The notes beneath the pieces were generated by a model. It did no database searches, was not told the origin of the DNA, and worked only from the letters and a program-made list of their open reading frames with translations. A stretch of 64,000 nucleotides of DNA from Streptococcus suis YS56. GTDB taxonomy: Bacteria; Bacillota; Bacilli; Lactobacillales; Streptococcaceae. Location of the stretch: contig NZ_ALMY01000022.1 in NCBI RefSeq assembly GCF_000440115.1, positions 1 through 64,000 of the forward strand, written 5' to 3'. This document shows, piece after piece, positions 1-11,300 of this stretch. Made by a program: the position numbers and the translations under genes. How positions within the stretch are numbered: position 1 is the stretch's first letter; each line of letters starts with the position of its first letter.

Positions 1-56
1 TTCCAAAGGTTCCCCAAACCTTTGGAGCTAGTCTGATTTTGATTTTCATTGAGTAT
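1..56. repeat. Right end of a dispersed 104-bp type element (element B), cut by the window edge
   Basis: Positions 38-56 read TTTGATTTTCATTGAGTAT, the same right terminus as the complete element at 30857-30960. The rest of the element lies before the window. A hairpin (CCAAAGGTT at 3-11, AACCTTTGG at 17-25) sits inside it and may also end tgt transcripts. Confidence 0.55.
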
Positions 57-93
57 GAGAACAAGGATAAGTCCACAAAGAAGGCTGTTTTAT

Positions 94-1239
<1,146 letters not shown>

Positions 1240-1282
1240 TTATTTACCTCCCGCTAGGAAAAACAGTCCTAGGATATTAGTT

Positions 1283-1341
1283 CTGTATTCACAGTTCAGC
1301 TCTTTCATATCACACATAAAAGCACTTTACTGTGAATACAG
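1283..1341. promoter_or_regulatory. Two palindromic sites forming a perfect 13-bp inverted repeat upstream of tgt
   Basis: CTGTATTCACAGT at 1283-1295 and ACTGTGAATACAG at 1329-1341 are exact reverse complements separated by 33 bases. Each half is itself palindromic (CTGT-N4-ACAG), so the pair reads as two operator sites rather than just a hairpin. The regulator is unknown. The pair lies between the divergent tgt and DUF975 genes. Confidence 0.5.
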
Positions 1342-1554
1342 TTTCTTAATCTTGCATGGTCTAATCCATCAGAATGTCTTAAATGTTCTCGCTTATTTCA
1401 GCGATATTTACCTTGTCTTCTACTTATTTAATAGTAAATAGACAGGCACATCACAACAAACTGACAAATTACCACAGCACCTTCCAGTCTATCAAAAAAA
1501 GCCTAGCTTGTCATCTAGAATTATGTTACAATGTTGGGTAAGGAGGTTATGTAG

Positions 1555-2397
1555 ATGTTTACAATTTCTAATATACGTGAGCGGGCTCGCCAAACACTAA
1601 ACGAGACACCTGATATCTATCAAGTGGCCGTCATCCCCGTCACTATTTCTGTTATCGTTCAGTTAATTTCTTTCTCTCGCAATAGCCTTGCTGGAGTGTC
1701 GGCTGAGGAACTTGCTAGTCCTAGCTACTTTATTTCTACCTCCTTGTTTCCAATATTTTACGGATTGCTATTAGGACTGCTGCACTTATCCATTATATGC
1801 ACTATATTTCATCTTATCAAAGGGGTAAAAACTTCCACATCATTTAAAGATGCGCTGATGATTTTCAATCATAAAGATTTCTGGAAAATCTTTCGAACCT
1901 ACATTTTAAAAAGTTTCTTGCTCTTCCTTTGGGGACTCCTGTTTTACCTTGGTATCGGTCTACTTATCGGTGCTGGAACGATGATTACGATTATAGCTGC
2001 ATCCAGTCAAACCTTGGATCCTAATGCGCTTCCTATGGAAATCCTTGCCATACTGGGGCTAATGGCCATGGGAGGTATCCTACTTATGCTTTTAGGGTTG
2101 GCTCTCTATATTCCACAAATCTATGCTTACTCACAGATAGAATATATCTTGTTTGAACAATTGGAACGCGAAGAATATACAAGTGCCTTTTCAATCATTC
2201 GGTCTAGTCGAAAGTTGATGAAAGGTTACAAGTTTAAACGCTTTACACTTGATTTATCCTTCATTGGCTGGTTCCTTCTTGTCATTATTACATTTGGATT
2301 GGCAGGTTTATATGTATGGCCGTATCACTATGCTGCCCAAATGCACTTTCATGAAGAAATTTTAGATGATCAGGCTAAGAAAATGAGTTACGTATAA
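1555..2397 (+). CDS. DUF975-type integral membrane protein
   Basis: The 280-residue product has about six hydrophobic segments (roughly residues 20-42, 62-88, 118-145, 160-190, 235-258) and resembles the streptococcal DUF975 family, whose function is not established. A strong AAGGAGG site lies 6-7 bases before the ATG. The gene stands alone and is closed by a perfect hairpin terminator immediately after the stop codon. No catalytic motif is visible. The N-terminal pattern ISNIRERARQTL is typical of the family; I assign the family from memory rather than from an alignment. Confidence 0.8.
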   Translation: MFTISNIRERARQTLNETPDIYQVAVIPVTISVIVQLISFSRNSLAGVSAEELASPSYFISTSLFPIFYGLLLGLLHLSIICTIFHLIKGVKTSTSFKDALMIFNHKDFWKIFRTYILKSFLLFLWGLLFYLGIGLLIGAGTMITIIAASSQTLDPNALPMEILAILGLMAMGGILLMLLGLALYIPQIYAYSQIEYILFEQLEREEYTSAFSIIRSSRKLMKGYKFKRFTLDLSFIGWFLLVIITFGLAGLYVWPYHYAAQMHFHEEILDDQAKKMSYV

Positions 2398-2426
2398 AAA
2401 TAAGAGCGATATATGCTCTTATTTTT
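2396..2426. terminator. Bidirectional intrinsic terminator after the DUF975 gene
   Basis: AAAAATAAGAGC (2396-2407) and GCTCTTATTTTT (2415-2426) form a perfect 12-bp stem with a 7-base loop and A/T tracts on both sides. The hairpin begins at the stop codon. Confidence 0.85.
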
Positions 2427-2504
2427 ATACACGCTTTTTATGTTGATATTTAAGAAAAAAATATAGTAATAATTGGTACAAACATTTGGATTGTGTTATA
2501 CTAT

Positions 2505-2660
2505 GACTGAGGAGCGACAAAGGACTATTTTAGCCTGCTTAGCATTAGAGCAGATTTCTTCCTTTCTATTTTTACGCCATGTGTAGTAATTTGTTCCAAT
2601 TCTAAGCGTTCCTCACTTAGAGTCATCCAGCAGTTCAATGGTTCATTGAGCTGCTTTTTC
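2505..2660 (+). ncRNA. Probable structured small RNA (6S-like architecture)
   Basis: A promoter-like pair TTGGTA (2473-2478) and TATACT (2497-2502), 18 bases apart, is followed by a roughly 155-base segment without a good ORF. Its ends pair: ATGACT with AGTCAT, then GAGGAGCG with CGTTCCTC (8 bp with one G-U), with a bulge on the 3' side. An internal CTGCT/AGCAG hairpin lies in the middle. A terminator hairpin at 2629-2654 (GCAG-TCAATG/CATTGA-CTGC) is followed by TTTTT. A long closing stem with a large internal loop recalls 6S RNA, but I do not recognise the sequence, so the class is inference. Confidence 0.5.
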
Positions 2661-2695
2661 GATAAAAAAAAGTCGGATAAATATAACCCGACTTA

Positions 2696-3133
2696 TTAGT
2701 ATTGTTCTTTCATTTCAAGATATTCAATCTTGATACATTTATTCATGACAATATCGTTACGACCTGCCTGACGCAACAGTTTTTCTGCTTCTTGACTTTC
2801 TAAACCAAGTTGAGCCCAGAAAACTTTGGCGTTCGACTGGATAAATTCCTGTGCTACCTCTGGTAAAAATTCACTTCTACGGAAAACATCTACAATATCA
2901 ATAGGTTGGTCAATCTCTGCTAGACTACTATAGACCAACTCGCCTAAAATAGTCCCACCAGCAGCCTTGGGATTAACTGGAATAATTTTATAGCCCGCTT
3001 CCTGCATGAGCTTGGAAACGCGGTAGGCTGCTGTCTCTTCTCGACTAGACAAACCGACCACCGCAATAGTCTTAGCATTTTTCAAATAGTCAAAGATAAT
3101 GTCCTGACTAGGATTTTGGAAGGAATAAGACAT
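2696..3133 (-). CDS. CoA-binding domain protein, YccU-like
   Basis: The 145-residue protein is a single Rossmann-type CoA-binding domain. The glycine-rich loop after the first strand (AKTIAVVGLSSRE) and the segment KIIPVNPKAAGGTILG match the family. The later motif FWAQLGLES near residues 105-113 is also typical. Proteins of this family bind CoA or nucleotides; the cellular role is unknown. It reads in the same direction as the lipoprotein and polA upstream, but 102-bp MITE copy 1 separates it from them. The start codon follows AGGAGG at close spacing. Confidence 0.85.
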   Translation of the reverse strand: MSYSFQNPSQDIIFDYLKNAKTIAVVGLSSREETAAYRVSKLMQEAGYKIIPVNPKAAGGTILGELVYSSLAEIDQPIDIVDVFRRSEFLPEVAQEFIQSNAKVFWAQLGLESQEAEKLLRQAGRNDIVMNKCIKIEYLEMKEQY

Positions 3134-3241
3134 AGAGACCTCCTTTAATGTATATTAAATGTTAGAATCAATAAAAGCTTAATGAATAGAGAACACTATA
3201 ACATAATCTTGTCAGTTCATCTAGAATAATCTAACTAGTTA

Positions 3242-3343
3242 TCGTCATTTAGTATTTCTTTTATTACTTCGTTAACTCGCCTTGCCTAACTCCAGTTATG
3301 CCTGCGGCTCGTTGCCTAGTACTAAAAGTAAACTAAAAGACTA
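3242..3343. repeat. 102-bp MITE-like element, copy 1 (RUP-like)
   Basis: This element is flanked by TA on both sides (3240-3241, 3344-3345). The left end reads TCGTCATTTAGT and the right end, reverse complemented, TAGTCTTTTAGTTTAC. It closely matches copies at 29665-29766 and 57771-57872, each exactly 102 bp. The ends resemble the IS630 termini at 52271 and 53161. Confidence 0.8.
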
Positions 3344-3368
3344 TACTAACTTAGCTTGTTTATCCTGA

Positions 3369-4124
3369 TTATTTTTTAGCAATTTGGTACACAACATCCT
3401 TAACTTGGCCGATAACCTTTTTAAGATTGGTACGCTTTTTATCATCTCCTGGTTCTAAGGAATAATAGATTGAACCAACAACCACGGAGTCATCATAAGC
3501 AGCTGTCGATTCCATCCGATAAAAAGTCAGACGAGCTAATTTTTGATCTGTTAATAACTGTCGCCCAACCTGCCATTCCTGACCATTGATTGTGACAACC
3601 ATCTTTTCACTGAAAGAATGATTTGTTTCAACCATCCGTGCTTCTAATTCCTCCGGCATCATATTGCGACCGTCTTCCAATGGAGACTGATTAAAAGCAT
3701 TGATATTATAGAGTTGGACCATGTAATTGCTGGAACCTTCTTTAACATCATAGACTGCAGCGACTGTCTCATCCTGAGTATTTTCTGCATTAATTGTCCA
3801 AGTAGATGGCACATCATAATAACGGAAATATTCCTTGATATTCCCATTTTCATCTTTTTCAGCAACACCATTATTGGCCGCATAAATCTTGTGGCCTTTT
3901 TGTGTTTCGTCAGCAGGTGGTGTACTATTAACAGCTACAAGCTCTGCATTTGCTAACACATTGAACTGTTCGTTCGTAGTATCCTGCTTTTCTTGCAAAA
4001 TCGGTAAAGTGGTTGAAAACTCTTCCCCTGAAGAAGCTGGTGTTTTCTCTGCCTTCTGCGATGTTTTTCCGCAACCTGCGAGCAGAAGACTACATAGACC
4101 AATACAAAGAACTATTTTTTTCAT
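3369..4124 (-). CDS. Uncharacterised lipoprotein
   Basis: The 251-residue protein has a lipoprotein signal peptide with the lipobox LLAGC (Cys18), so it should be lipid-anchored on the outer face of the membrane. A Ser/Thr/Glu-rich linker follows (about residues 19-45), and then a globular region of about 200 residues. The segment INGQEWQVGRQ suggests a mixed beta fold, but I do not recognise the family. It begins 12 bases after the polA stop codon with an AGGAAG site, so it is probably co-transcribed with polA. No catalytic motif is evident. Confidence 0.8.
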   Translation of the reverse strand: MKKIVLCIGLCSLLLAGCGKTSQKAEKTPASSGEEFSTTLPILQEKQDTTNEQFNVLANAELVAVNSTPPADETQKGHKIYAANNGVAEKDENGNIKEYFRYYDVPSTWTINAENTQDETVAAVYDVKEGSSNYMVQLYNINAFNQSPLEDGRNMMPEELEARMVETNHSFSEKMVVTINGQEWQVGRQLLTDQKLARLTFYRMESTAAYDDSVVVGSIYYSLEPGDDKKRTNLKKVIGQVKDVVYQIAKK

Positions 4125-4136
4125 ACTCTTCCTTTC

Positions 4137-6773
4137 TTACTTAGCTTCATACCATGTCGGTCCCTCATTTTCATCCGCAATCAATGGTACAGACAGGCTA
4201 ATCGCCGATTCCATGGTCTCTTTTACCATAGCTTTTACCGTTTCTAGCTCTGCCACTGGGACTTCCAAAACAATCTCATCGTGTACTTGCAATAACATAC
4301 GTGTCGCAAGACCTGCTTCAGTCAAAGCCTTGTCAAGATTAATCATGGCTACTTTGAGAATATCTGCGGCCGAACCTTGAATTGGTGAGTTGATGGCTGT
4401 TCGTTCCGCAAAATTACGGACATTGAAATTGCGAGAGTTTATATCTGGTAATTCACGACGGCGTTTGTAAATCGTCTCTACATAACCCTTATCACGTGCC
4501 TCACGAACAATGGTTTCCATGTAATTCTTAATTCCTGGGAAGCGTTCAAAATAGGTATCGATATAGGCTTTAGCTTCCTTACGTGTAATCCCCAAGTTAT
4601 TGGATAGACCGAAATCTGAAATACCATAGACGACACCGAAGTTTACAGCCTTGGCATTCCGACGATCATTTGGTGTCACATCCTCAGCTTTTTCGATACC
4701 GAAGACCCGCATAGCTGTCGAAGTATGAATATCTGCACCTTGCTGGAAGGCCTCAATCAAATGCTGGTCCTGAGAAATATGAGCCAAGACGCGCAATTCA
4801 ATCTGTGAATAGTCCGATGCTAAAAGGACACTATTTTCAAGCGATGGCACAAATGCCTTACGAATCAAGCGCCCTTGTTCTAGACGAACAGGAATATTCT
4901 GCAAGTTAGGGTCCGTCGAAGATAGGCGACCTGTTTGTGTCAAATCCTGTACATAGCGGGTATGGATCTTACCATCTTCTAAAATGGCATCCTGCAAGCC
5001 GACTACATAAGTTGATTGAAGCTTGGTAATCTGACGGTATTCCAAGATTTTTGAAACAACTGGTGCAATTGGCGCTAAGCGTTCTAAGACATCCACTGCT
5101 GTTGAATAGCCTGTCTTGGTCTTCTTGGTATATTCCAACGGTAGGCCCATATCTTCAAAGAGAATGGTCCCAAGCTGCTTAGGCGAATTGATATTAAATT
5201 CCTGACCAGCTAGTTCATAGATTTCCTTGGTCAACTGGTCAATCAAAACTTCGTTTTCAGATTGCATAGTTTTGAGAGTCTCAGCTTCCACTTTAATACC
5301 AGCAATTTCCATCTTGGCTAAAACATTTGCCAGTGGCAACTCCATGTCAAACAAAAGATCTAATTGCTGATTTTCTTCTAATTTGGTCAACATCGGCTCT
5401 TCTGTCTCAATCAAAACCTGAACCTTACGTGCCAAGTGTGGGAAAAAGACCTCGCGTTCTGGCAAGTCTAACTTAGCACCCTTGCCATAAACTGCCTCAT
5501 CTGGAACAAGACTGGTCTGACCATAGAGGTTGGCAATGGTTGTTAGGGAGTTGTCCTCAACGGTGGAAAGCAAGTATTTGGCTAGACGGCTATCGAAAGT
5601 AGCTGGAGGTAGCGTAATCTCTTTTCGGTCGAGAAGCACTTTTCCACGCTTAAAGTCATAGGTTTTTATGGTTTGGTTTTCTAAAAAGTCACGCAAGACT
5701 GGACTATCAAGTAGCTCAGGCCCTCCGACATAGATTTTCTCCTTATCCCCCCAAGCTAAACCAACCAAATCCTCTCGGTGATAATTTTCACCCAAGATTT
5801 CAAAATAGAAAAACTGGTCTTTTTCGAGCATAGCGGGGCTGATTTCCGTTACGATTTGGAAATCGAGTACCGCTTCCTCTTGCGAGCTGGTCGTACCTAA
5901 CTGAGCCCTTAATTGCTTGAAGCCCATGTCATCATAAAATTGTCCCAGTTCATCTACCTTAGGGCCTTGATAAACAATGTCATCCAGACCAATTTCGATT
6001 GGTGCCTGAGTATCAATGGTAGCAAGTGTACGAGATAGGAAGGCCTTCTCCTTATCAGCAATCAGGTTTTCCTTCATCTTAGAAGCCTTCATGCTGTCGA
6101 TATTTTCGTAAATGCCGTCCAGTGACCCATGTTCAATCAGGAGTTTGAGGCCTGTTTTTTCACCGATTTTGGTCACGCCAGGGATGTTATCGGACTTATC
6201 GCCCATGAGGGCCTTGAGGTCGATAAACTGAGCGGGGGTGATACCCATTTTTTCCATGAGGTAGGCTGGGGTAAATTCTTCGAATTCGGCTACGCCTTTC
6301 TTGGAAATTTCGACTACGGTGTTCTCATCAGTCAGCTGGATCAAGTCCTTGTCACCGCTGACAATGGTCACATCGAAAGGAATGTCTGTCCGCTCTGCCA
6401 TTTTGTCCAAGGTACCGATAATATCGTCTGCCTCGTACTGAGCTAGCTCATAGTGCTTGACCCCCATGGCATCCAACATCTGACGGATAAAAGGAAACTG
6501 CTCACGGAATTCGTCTGGAGTCTTGGCACGACCTGCCTTATAGTCTGCATACATCTCCGTACGGAAAGTGGTCTTCCCAGCATCAAAAGCCACGAGAATA
6601 TGGGTCGGTTCAATCCGCTTCATCATGTGGTCTAGCATGAGATTGAAGCCGTAGATAGCATTGGTGTGAAGACCTGTCGGACTCTTAAAACGATCAATTT
6701 GATTATAAAGTGCAAAGAAAGCACGGAAGGCTACCGAAGAGCCATCGATTAATAATAATTTATTTTTTTTCAT
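4137..6773 (-). CDS. polA: DNA polymerase I
   Basis: The 878-residue enzyme fills gaps and removes RNA primers during lagging-strand synthesis and repair. The N-terminal 5' nuclease domain (about 1-300) shows the acidic sites LLLIDGSS, VAFDAGKTTFR, YEADDIIGT and SGDKDLIQL, followed by the helix-hairpin-helix region. The middle domain lacks the DxE exonuclease signature, so proofreading is probably absent, as in many Gram-positive Pol I proteins. The polymerase domain carries motif A (DYSQIELRVLAH), motif B (RRNAKAVNFGVVYGIS) and motif C (VHDEIVLEVP). Length is normal. It heads a transcript that continues into the lipoprotein gene. Confidence 0.98.
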   Translation of the reverse strand: MKKNKLLLIDGSSVAFRAFFALYNQIDRFKSPTGLHTNAIYGFNLMLDHMMKRIEPTHILVAFDAGKTTFRTEMYADYKAGRAKTPDEFREQFPFIRQMLDAMGVKHYELAQYEADDIIGTLDKMAERTDIPFDVTIVSGDKDLIQLTDENTVVEISKKGVAEFEEFTPAYLMEKMGITPAQFIDLKALMGDKSDNIPGVTKIGEKTGLKLLIEHGSLDGIYENIDSMKASKMKENLIADKEKAFLSRTLATIDTQAPIEIGLDDIVYQGPKVDELGQFYDDMGFKQLRAQLGTTSSQEEAVLDFQIVTEISPAMLEKDQFFYFEILGENYHREDLVGLAWGDKEKIYVGGPELLDSPVLRDFLENQTIKTYDFKRGKVLLDRKEITLPPATFDSRLAKYLLSTVEDNSLTTIANLYGQTSLVPDEAVYGKGAKLDLPEREVFFPHLARKVQVLIETEEPMLTKLEENQQLDLLFDMELPLANVLAKMEIAGIKVEAETLKTMQSENEVLIDQLTKEIYELAGQEFNINSPKQLGTILFEDMGLPLEYTKKTKTGYSTAVDVLERLAPIAPVVSKILEYRQITKLQSTYVVGLQDAILEDGKIHTRYVQDLTQTGRLSSTDPNLQNIPVRLEQGRLIRKAFVPSLENSVLLASDYSQIELRVLAHISQDQHLIEAFQQGADIHTSTAMRVFGIEKAEDVTPNDRRNAKAVNFGVVYGISDFGLSNNLGITRKEAKAYIDTYFERFPGIKNYMETIVREARDKGYVETIYKRRRELPDINSRNFNVRNFAERTAINSPIQGSAADILKVAMINLDKALTEAGLATRMLLQVHDEIVLEVPVAELETVKAMVKETMESAISLSVPLIADENEGPTWYEAK

Positions 6774-6848
6774 GTCTCTATTATAGCATGAAACGTATGT
6801 TTTAGTGGACTAGGGAGGGCTGAAATAATAGAAAATCCCAGTCAGTGA

Positions 6849-8156
6849 CTAGGATTTCTCTTTTCGATAATAAATGTTCTTTGCGACTACTAAACTATGT
6901 GGTTTTTCATATTCTTGATCTAGGTAAGATTGGTAGGTTCCTGGAGCAATGAAACCGCGCAAGCCTAGGACATCTGTTCCTGCTTGACCGATTACTGAAT
7001 CAGCCAAAAGGACGCAGTTGGTTGAGAGGACAAAGTAGGTTTTGAATTTTGATTTTTTAAATTTGAAAAGAGCTGCCCCAATTGCCTCTTTCATGCGGTA
7101 GGCATACATTTCGATAGGCTGGCCGTCTGGCCTTCTAGAGACCTTTTCCGCACTTGGTTGCCATGGAAGCAGTAAACCTTCTATTTCAGCTAGTCGCGTT
7201 TCTACCGCTTTTTCCTGCTCAGAACTCAATGCCAATTGATAGCCCAACATAGTCATTCCTTCTTGGTTACAAAAATCAATGTAGGCCTGACGCTCAGCTT
7301 TAAACAAAACTCCGTCACCAATTGCACCACCCAAACGCTCTGACAGGACATCGTATGAACCAAAACCGTAGACCTGCCCTTTGTAACTCAAATCAACATG
7401 CCCAACTGCTCCGAACCCTTCTTCTCCAACGTGTACAAAGACTTCTAATGCTGGAAGCTCCGCAATTTCTTTGTGGCGGTTATAGATAGATTGAGCCGTT
7501 TGTCCCTTATTATCCGCCAAGTAATCATTGACTTTTTGCAGGGTCATACGAGGAATCAAAGCTGCTAAAAATAAAGGTAGGGGCAAACGGACATGGCGCT
7601 TAAGATTTTGTTGCTCAATAGCCTCTTCAAACAAGAAGCCATCACGCAGATTAGTTAGTCCGTACAAGACCAGATACCCACCGATGACAATTGTTTGAAC
7701 AACTAGCTGTGTGCCTGATACGAAGAGAGAGGCGATGCCTAACAGGGATAGCCAAACTCCGTCAATCAAAAAACGAATCCGTGGCTGCACCCCATCTTTT
7801 CTATATAGATAGAAAGTAATGAAATTAATGACTGCCGTAAAAAGCTGGTAAATCCCTATAAAAATAGCTGCAAAATAGAGAGGAATTTGAATAGCCAAAT
7901 CAATACTTGCCAAAATGCCAAATAATACTGCTTTTCCCACTAGGGCAAGCACACTTTCACTCGATTTCTTCTTTCTGAAAAATATCATGCTTAATTCATA
8001 TAAAGCCAAAAAGAATAAACCTGCGTGAACAAATCGAAGAATCAGTCCTGGAAATTGCCAACCAGAAATTAAAAATCCAATACCGATGAAGACTAAAATC
8101 AGACCTTCTCCAACTAATTTCCGACCTGTTAATCCTAAATCACTTATTTTTTTCAT
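6849..8156 (-). CDS. DUF308-like membrane protein fused to a papain-like (permuted NlpC/P60-type) domain
   Basis: Residues 1-190 of this 435-residue protein contain about six membrane segments arranged as in HdeD/DUF308 proteins. The C-terminal half (about 225-435) is soluble and looks enzymatic: FVHVGEEGFGAVGHVDLSYKG carries a His, and LSTNCVLLADSVIG about 150 residues later carries a Cys. His before Cys is the order seen in circularly permuted NlpC/P60 or YiiX-like cysteine peptidases. The role is unknown; a membrane-tethered thiol peptidase or amidase is inference. It reads alone downstream of polA's promoter region. Confidence 0.65.
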   Translation of the reverse strand: MKKISDLGLTGRKLVGEGLILVFIGIGFLISGWQFPGLILRFVHAGLFFLALYELSMIFFRKKKSSESVLALVGKAVLFGILASIDLAIQIPLYFAAIFIGIYQLFTAVINFITFYLYRKDGVQPRIRFLIDGVWLSLLGIASLFVSGTQLVVQTIVIGGYLVLYGLTNLRDGFLFEEAIEQQNLKRHVRLPLPLFLAALIPRMTLQKVNDYLADNKGQTAQSIYNRHKEIAELPALEVFVHVGEEGFGAVGHVDLSYKGQVYGFGSYDVLSERLGGAIGDGVLFKAERQAYIDFCNQEGMTMLGYQLALSSEQEKAVETRLAEIEGLLLPWQPSAEKVSRRPDGQPIEMYAYRMKEAIGAALFKFKKSKFKTYFVLSTNCVLLADSVIGQAGTDVLGLRGFIAPGTYQSYLDQEYEKPHSLVVAKNIYYRKEKS

Positions 8157-8263
8157 GAGATGATTATAGCATACTTATAGACTTGTGTTTACAGAAAAAT
8201 CCTAGATACACTAGGATTTTTGAATCGCAAGACTGTCGTTCTCTTTTTAAAATTCCTTCCAAA

Positions 8264-8382
8264 CCCAGACTGTGCCTCGCTCTCCCATTTCAAGGCTCGG
8301 GTTAAAACAGTCTATTCCCAGACTGTGCCTCGCTCTCCCATTTCAAGGCTCGGGTTAAAACAGTCTATTCCCAGACTGTTTT
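8264..8382. repeat. 53-bp tandem repeat (2.3 copies) ending in a terminator
   Basis: The unit starting CCCAGACTGTGCCTCGC occurs at 8264 and 8317 with a truncated third copy at 8370. AAAACAGTCT (8355-8364) and AGACTGTTTT (8373-8382) form a perfect 10-bp hairpin that overlaps the permease stop codon and probably terminates that minus-strand operon. The same modules recur in the 106-bp array at 38355. Confidence 0.75.
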
Positions 8383-11300
8383 AATCAACCGACTTCAAGG
8401 CCTCCAACATATCCACCTTTCTCAGGTGATGATTTACATAGATACCAAGGGCGGCTAGAATTCCGATAATGGCTAGAATTGGAATGGCATAAACTTCCAG
8501 ACCGACTGCTGGATTGAAACGAATGCTATCTGAACCAATCATGGCAAGAAGGAGCTTGTGGAGATAAATACCGCCAATCAGCCCAACTCCCATACCAATC
8601 AAGGAAAGGACAATAGTTTCCCGATAAATATAGAGGGTCACTTCCTTATTATGAAAGCCCAGAACTTTTATGGTCGAAAGTTCTCGAATCCGTTCTGACA
8701 TATTGATGATGGTCAGGTTGTAGAGGATAACCAGACCAAGCAGGATAGACAAGACCACCAAGATAGTCATAATGGTCTGTAGTGAGCCTGCAATAGTGGT
8801 CAGCATGGACATGAGGGAGGTATTTTGCACCAGACTTCTGACCGCTGGCATGGCCAATAACTGGCTAGAAATCGTTTGAACATGGCTGGTCTGGTCATCT
8901 TTCAGCTCTATCAGATAGGCATTAGCAGTCTTTTGCTTGCCCGTCACTTGCTCATAATAGCCTCTAGTCATATAGATAAAGTGTCCTGCATACATATCCG
9001 CCACAGCAGCAACCCTGACCTGCACTTCCTTATCCTCCAAGGTCAGTGATAGCTTGTCTCCACCTGTCACACCGTAGATTGCTGCGAGTTTTTCTGTAAG
9101 GACAATACCCCTGCCACTCAGTTGAATAGGCTGACCTGTTGATGTTTCAAGACTGACTAGATTTCCTAGATCCTGACGGTCTGAAATAAAGAGGCTGATT
9201 GATACATTCTTTCTTTGGCCATTTGTCTCCACTGTTTGATGGACTTGTTCAAAAGCCACTGGCAAGGATTGACCAACTTGATTTGACTGGAGAAAATCTG
9301 TTAAATCATCTAAATCCTTCTCCTCTGCTCTGCTATTTTCCACTACCAACATATCATAGTGGATCAGCTCCCCAAACTGCCGTTGGACAACACCTGAGAT
9401 AGAGGAACGTATGCCCAGACCGCCAAAGAGGAGGGCGACTGTCCCTGCCACACCAAAGATGGTCATGAGCATGCGGAGCTTGTAGCGGAAGATGTTTCGG
9501 GCAGTCACCTTGTGGGTAAAGCTCAGGCGAGACCAGATGGCTGGCCATTTTTCCAGCCAAATGCTAGAGCCAGCAGCTGGAGGTTTAGGAAGCAGGAGCT
9601 GGGCTGGCTTCTCTGTCAATTCTCTCCGAGCTACCAGATAAGCTGGAAGAACGGAGGAAATCAAAGAAAGCAAGAGGGCCAGACCTGTCCAAAGTGGATA
9701 AAAGTGGAGCTGGGCAGACCCGATGACTGTGGTCTGGGTGATAATGCTTGAAATGATAGGAGATAGGACAAGATTCCCCATCAGTATGCCAACAAAGGTA
9801 CCAAGGAGACCGGCAGCTAGTCCATAAAGAATGAACTTGCCCATAATCTGACCATTGGTATAGCCAAGTGCCTTGAAGAGCCCTGACTGGGTCCTCTCTT
9901 CATCAACAAATCGGGCCATAGTGGTAAAGGTAACTAGAGCTGCGACCAGATAGAGAACTACTGGAAAGACATTGCCTACTGCCGCAATGGACTTGGTCGC
10001 ATTGCTATAGGTGGTGTAGCCATCTCCACCGGGGAGGCTGGTCCGACTGTAAATCTGATAGGGAGATTTTTCTAATTTGCTCAAGTCAGATTTGGCCTGG
10101 GCAATCTCTGTTTGGGCTTGGCTGATTTCTTGGTTGGCTTCCGCTTGTTTTTCTGATAATTGGGATTGAGCCTGAGCTAATTCCTTGTCTGCTTCTTCCA
10201 ATCGCAATTCTTCTTGACGCAGTTTCAAGTCAGAAGATACCAACTGACTGACACCCCATTCATAATCTGAAACGCCCTTTTGATAGGCTGCCAGACCTTG
10301 CTCATACTGAGCTAAACCAGCCTGATAGTGGGCCAAACCAGTCTGGTATTCCTGATTCCATGATTGATAGTCCGCTAGGCTTGCTTCATATTCTGCAACC
10401 TTTGATTGGTAATAATCATAATTATTGATATAGTCTTGGTTGGCTTGCTCATAGTTAGCTTCAAGTTGATCTAAGCGAGCTTTTTCTGCGTCCAAGGCTT
10501 CCTGTCTAGCCAATAAGTCAGGATAGTCAGATAAGGTTTGGCCAGCTTGAACTTGATTGGCAATCAGCTGATTTAAACTTTGTTGGTTTTGGTACCAGTT
10601 GGCACGACCAGTTGAAATTTGAGAAGCCGTTTGACTGAGCTGGGCATTTTGCCTATCCAATTCAACTTTTGCCGTATCTAAACGCTGAACCGTTTGGTCC
10701 AAATACTCTTGGTTTCCTTCTAGAAATGAAGCCGTCTGGTCTAGCTTGGCCTTGCGACTATCCAGCTCTTTTTTACTTTCATCCAATTGAAACTTGGTTT
10801 GCAACAATTGGGCAAGGACAGCTCGTAATTCTTCCTCTGATTGTAAAAGCTTAGCCCGTCCACGCGCAAATTCACTGCGACTGCTTGCAACTTGTTCCTG
10901 CCCAGAGGCCAAATCTTCTGCCGCTTGATCCAGCTGAGATTGAGCTTGAGCAATTTCTTTTTCTCCTTGGGAAATTTCCGTCTGCCCTTCTACTTGAATG
11001 GATTCCAACCGCTGTTCATCATTATCTGCCAATAACTTTTCTAGCTCTTCTTGATGTTGGTCCAGTTTCTCCTGATAGGCCTGACTGTAGTAAGGCAAAT
11101 TTGCCAAATCATCATAGATAATTCTAGCAATGGTAAAGACTTCCGATTGAAAAACATCCTCTGCAACAACTCCATAGCCTGTCAACTGACCATCTCCACT
11201 TGCGGCCATGCCCATGGTTTCATTGTCCCAAATTTCCGCCGAAGCCACAAAACCGACAACGGTAAAGGTCGTTTGGGTCAGGATGGTGCCATCCTTATCA

